Under the pieces are notes generated by a model. The model searched no databases, was not told where the DNA came from, and saw nothing but the letters and a program-made list of their open reading frames with translations. From Methylorubrum rhodesianum (GTDB lineage Bacteria; Pseudomonadota; Alphaproteobacteria; Rhizobiales; Beijerinckiaceae), in contig NZ_JACHOS010000023.1 in assembly GCF_014199985.1 (NCBI RefSeq), forward strand, positions 1-64,000: a DNA stretch of 64,000 nt. Reading direction: 5' to 3'. The translations under genes and the position numbers were made by a program. Positions 63,084 through 64,000 of this stretch are shown here, one piece after another (the first letter of the stretch is position 1; each line of letters starts with the position of its first letter).

Positions 63084-64000
63084 ATGTTCGAAGGCCTTTC
63101 CGACCGCCTTTCCGGCATCCTCTCCGGGCTGACGCGCCGCGGCGCGCTGACGGAAGCCGACGTCACCGCCGCCATGCGCGAGGTGCGCCGCGCGCTGCTC
63201 GAAGCGGACGTCGCGCTGGAGGTGGTGCGCTCGTTCACCGACAAGGTGCGCGAGAAGGCGGTGGGCGCCACCGTGCTCAAGTCGGTGACGCCCGGCCAGA
63301 TGGTCGTGAAGATCGTCAACGACGAGCTCATCGCGATGCTCGGCACCGATGCCAGCGTCGTCGACCTGAACGCCCCCGCTCCCGTCGCCATCCTGATGGT
63401 GGGCCTGCAGGGCTCGGGCAAGACCACCACCACCGCCAAGATCGCCCGGCGCCTGTCGAGCCGCGAGAAGCGGCGCGTGCTGCTGGCCTCCCTCGACACC
63501 CGTCGCCCGGCGGCGATGGAGCAGCTCGCGGTGCTCGCCAAGCAGGTCGAGGTCGAGAGCCTGCCGATCGTCGCCGGCCAGTCGGCGGTGCAGATCGCCC
63601 GGCGCGCCATGGAGGCCGCCCGGCTCGGCGGCTTCGACGTGGTGATGCTCGACACCGCCGGCCGCACCACGGTCGACGAGGGCCTGATGGCCGAGGCCGC
63701 CGAGGTGAAGGCGGCGACCAACCCGCACGAAGTGCTGCTGGTGGCCGACGCGCTCACCGGCCAGGACGCGGTCAACACCGCCCGCGCCTTCGACCAGCGC
63801 CTCGGCGTCACCGGCATCGTGCTCACCCGCATGGACGGCGATTCCCGCGGCGGCGCGGCGCTCTCCATGCGCGCCGTCACCGGCAAGCCGATCAAGCTCG
63901 TCGGCGTCGGCGAGAAGGTCGACGCGCTGGAGGAGTTCCACCCGCAACGGGTGGCCAACCGCATCCTCGGCATGGGCGACATCGTCTCCCTCGTCGAGAA
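63084..64000 (+). CDS. ffh: Signal recognition particle GTPase Ffh, 5' part
   Basis: SRP54 homologue that delivers nascent membrane proteins to the inner membrane. The first 305 residues are present and the gene runs off the right edge. The N domain is at about 1-95 (MFEGLSDRLSGILSGLTRRGALTE..VRRALLEADV). The G domain shows GLQGSGKTTTTAK (107-119), DTRRPAAMEQL (138), DTAGRTT (190-196) and TRMDGDSRGGAALS. The missing part is the rest of the NG linker and the M domain that binds 4.5S RNA. Confidence 0.97.
   Translation, partial: MFEGLSDRLSGILSGLTRRGALTEADVTAAMREVRRALLEADVALEVVRSFTDKVREKAVGATVLKSVTPGQMVVKIVNDELIAMLGTDASVVDLNAPAPVAILMVGLQGSGKTTTTAKIARRLSSREKRRVLLASLDTRRPAAMEQLAVLAKQVEVESLPIVAGQSAVQIARRAMEAARLGGFDVVMLDTAGRTTVDEGLMAEAAEVKAATNPHEVLLVADALTGQDAVNTARAFDQRLGVTGIVLTRMDGDSRGGAALSMRAVTGKPIKLVGVGEKVDALEEFHPQRVANRILGMGDIVSLVE

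Overview
The window is chromosomal DNA from a very G+C-rich alphaproteobacterium of the order Rhizobiales. The best guess is Methylobacterium/Methylorubrum (Methylobacteriaceae). Supporting features are the rhizobial-type flagellar locus (motB-motC-fliK, a MotE-like gene, an FtcR-like regulator), an ActS/ActR (RegB/RegA) redox pair, an intracellular PHB depolymerase with a Cys nucleophile, purS/purQ as separate genes, and third codon positions that are nearly all G or C. The genus is inferred from general protein resemblance; no search was run. I see no CRISPR array, rRNA, tRNA, integrase or insertion sequence. This is core chromosome with a few accessory insertions.

Layout. 0.3-9 kb: a DUF2244 gene divergent from nth, then purC, two overlapping glycosyltransferase-2 genes, two secreted proteins including an IalB-like one, a small secreted protein and a YgjP-type metalloprotease. 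9-14.1 kb: PHB depolymerase divergent from the actS-actR redox two-component pair, a small membrane protein, purS-purQ. 14.2-18.8 kb, all on the minus strand: a TPP riboswitch feeding thiO-thiS-thiG-thiE, followed by an inositol monophosphatase-family gene and apt. 18.9-23 kb: a class III nucleotidyl cyclase, an AraC-type regulator and an MFS transporter. 23-31.9 kb: dnaG-rpoD, a pair of secreted beta-propeller genes (SMP-30 and MRJP/yellow families) lying between dnaG and yqeY, then yqeY and carA. 32-34.6 kb: a large heparinase II/III-like protein.

34.8-56.3 kb is the flagellar and motility locus. The plus-strand half is flgB-flgC-fliE-flgG-flgA-flgI-motE-flgH-fliL-fliP, an opposed gene of unknown function, then fliF-fliH-like-motB-motC-fliK and a lytic transglycosylase. 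The minus-strand half is motA-fliM-small membrane protein, an opposed PepSY gene, fliN-fliG-flhB, an unknown gene and ftcR. Together these encode the rod, P and L rings, MS ring, C ring, stator, part of the export gate and a regulator. fliI, fliQ, fliR, flhA, the hook genes and flagellins are not in the window.

56.5-64 kb: hslV-hslU, an EamA-type exporter, an MBL-fold hydrolase, a Rieske oxygenase, an isolated 22-codon ORF with an exceptionally long Shine-Dalgarno and its own terminator, a coiled-coil protein, a small Cys-rich protein and the 5' part of ffh, which runs off the right edge. The most unusual object is the 22-codon unit at about 61.84-62.01 kb.
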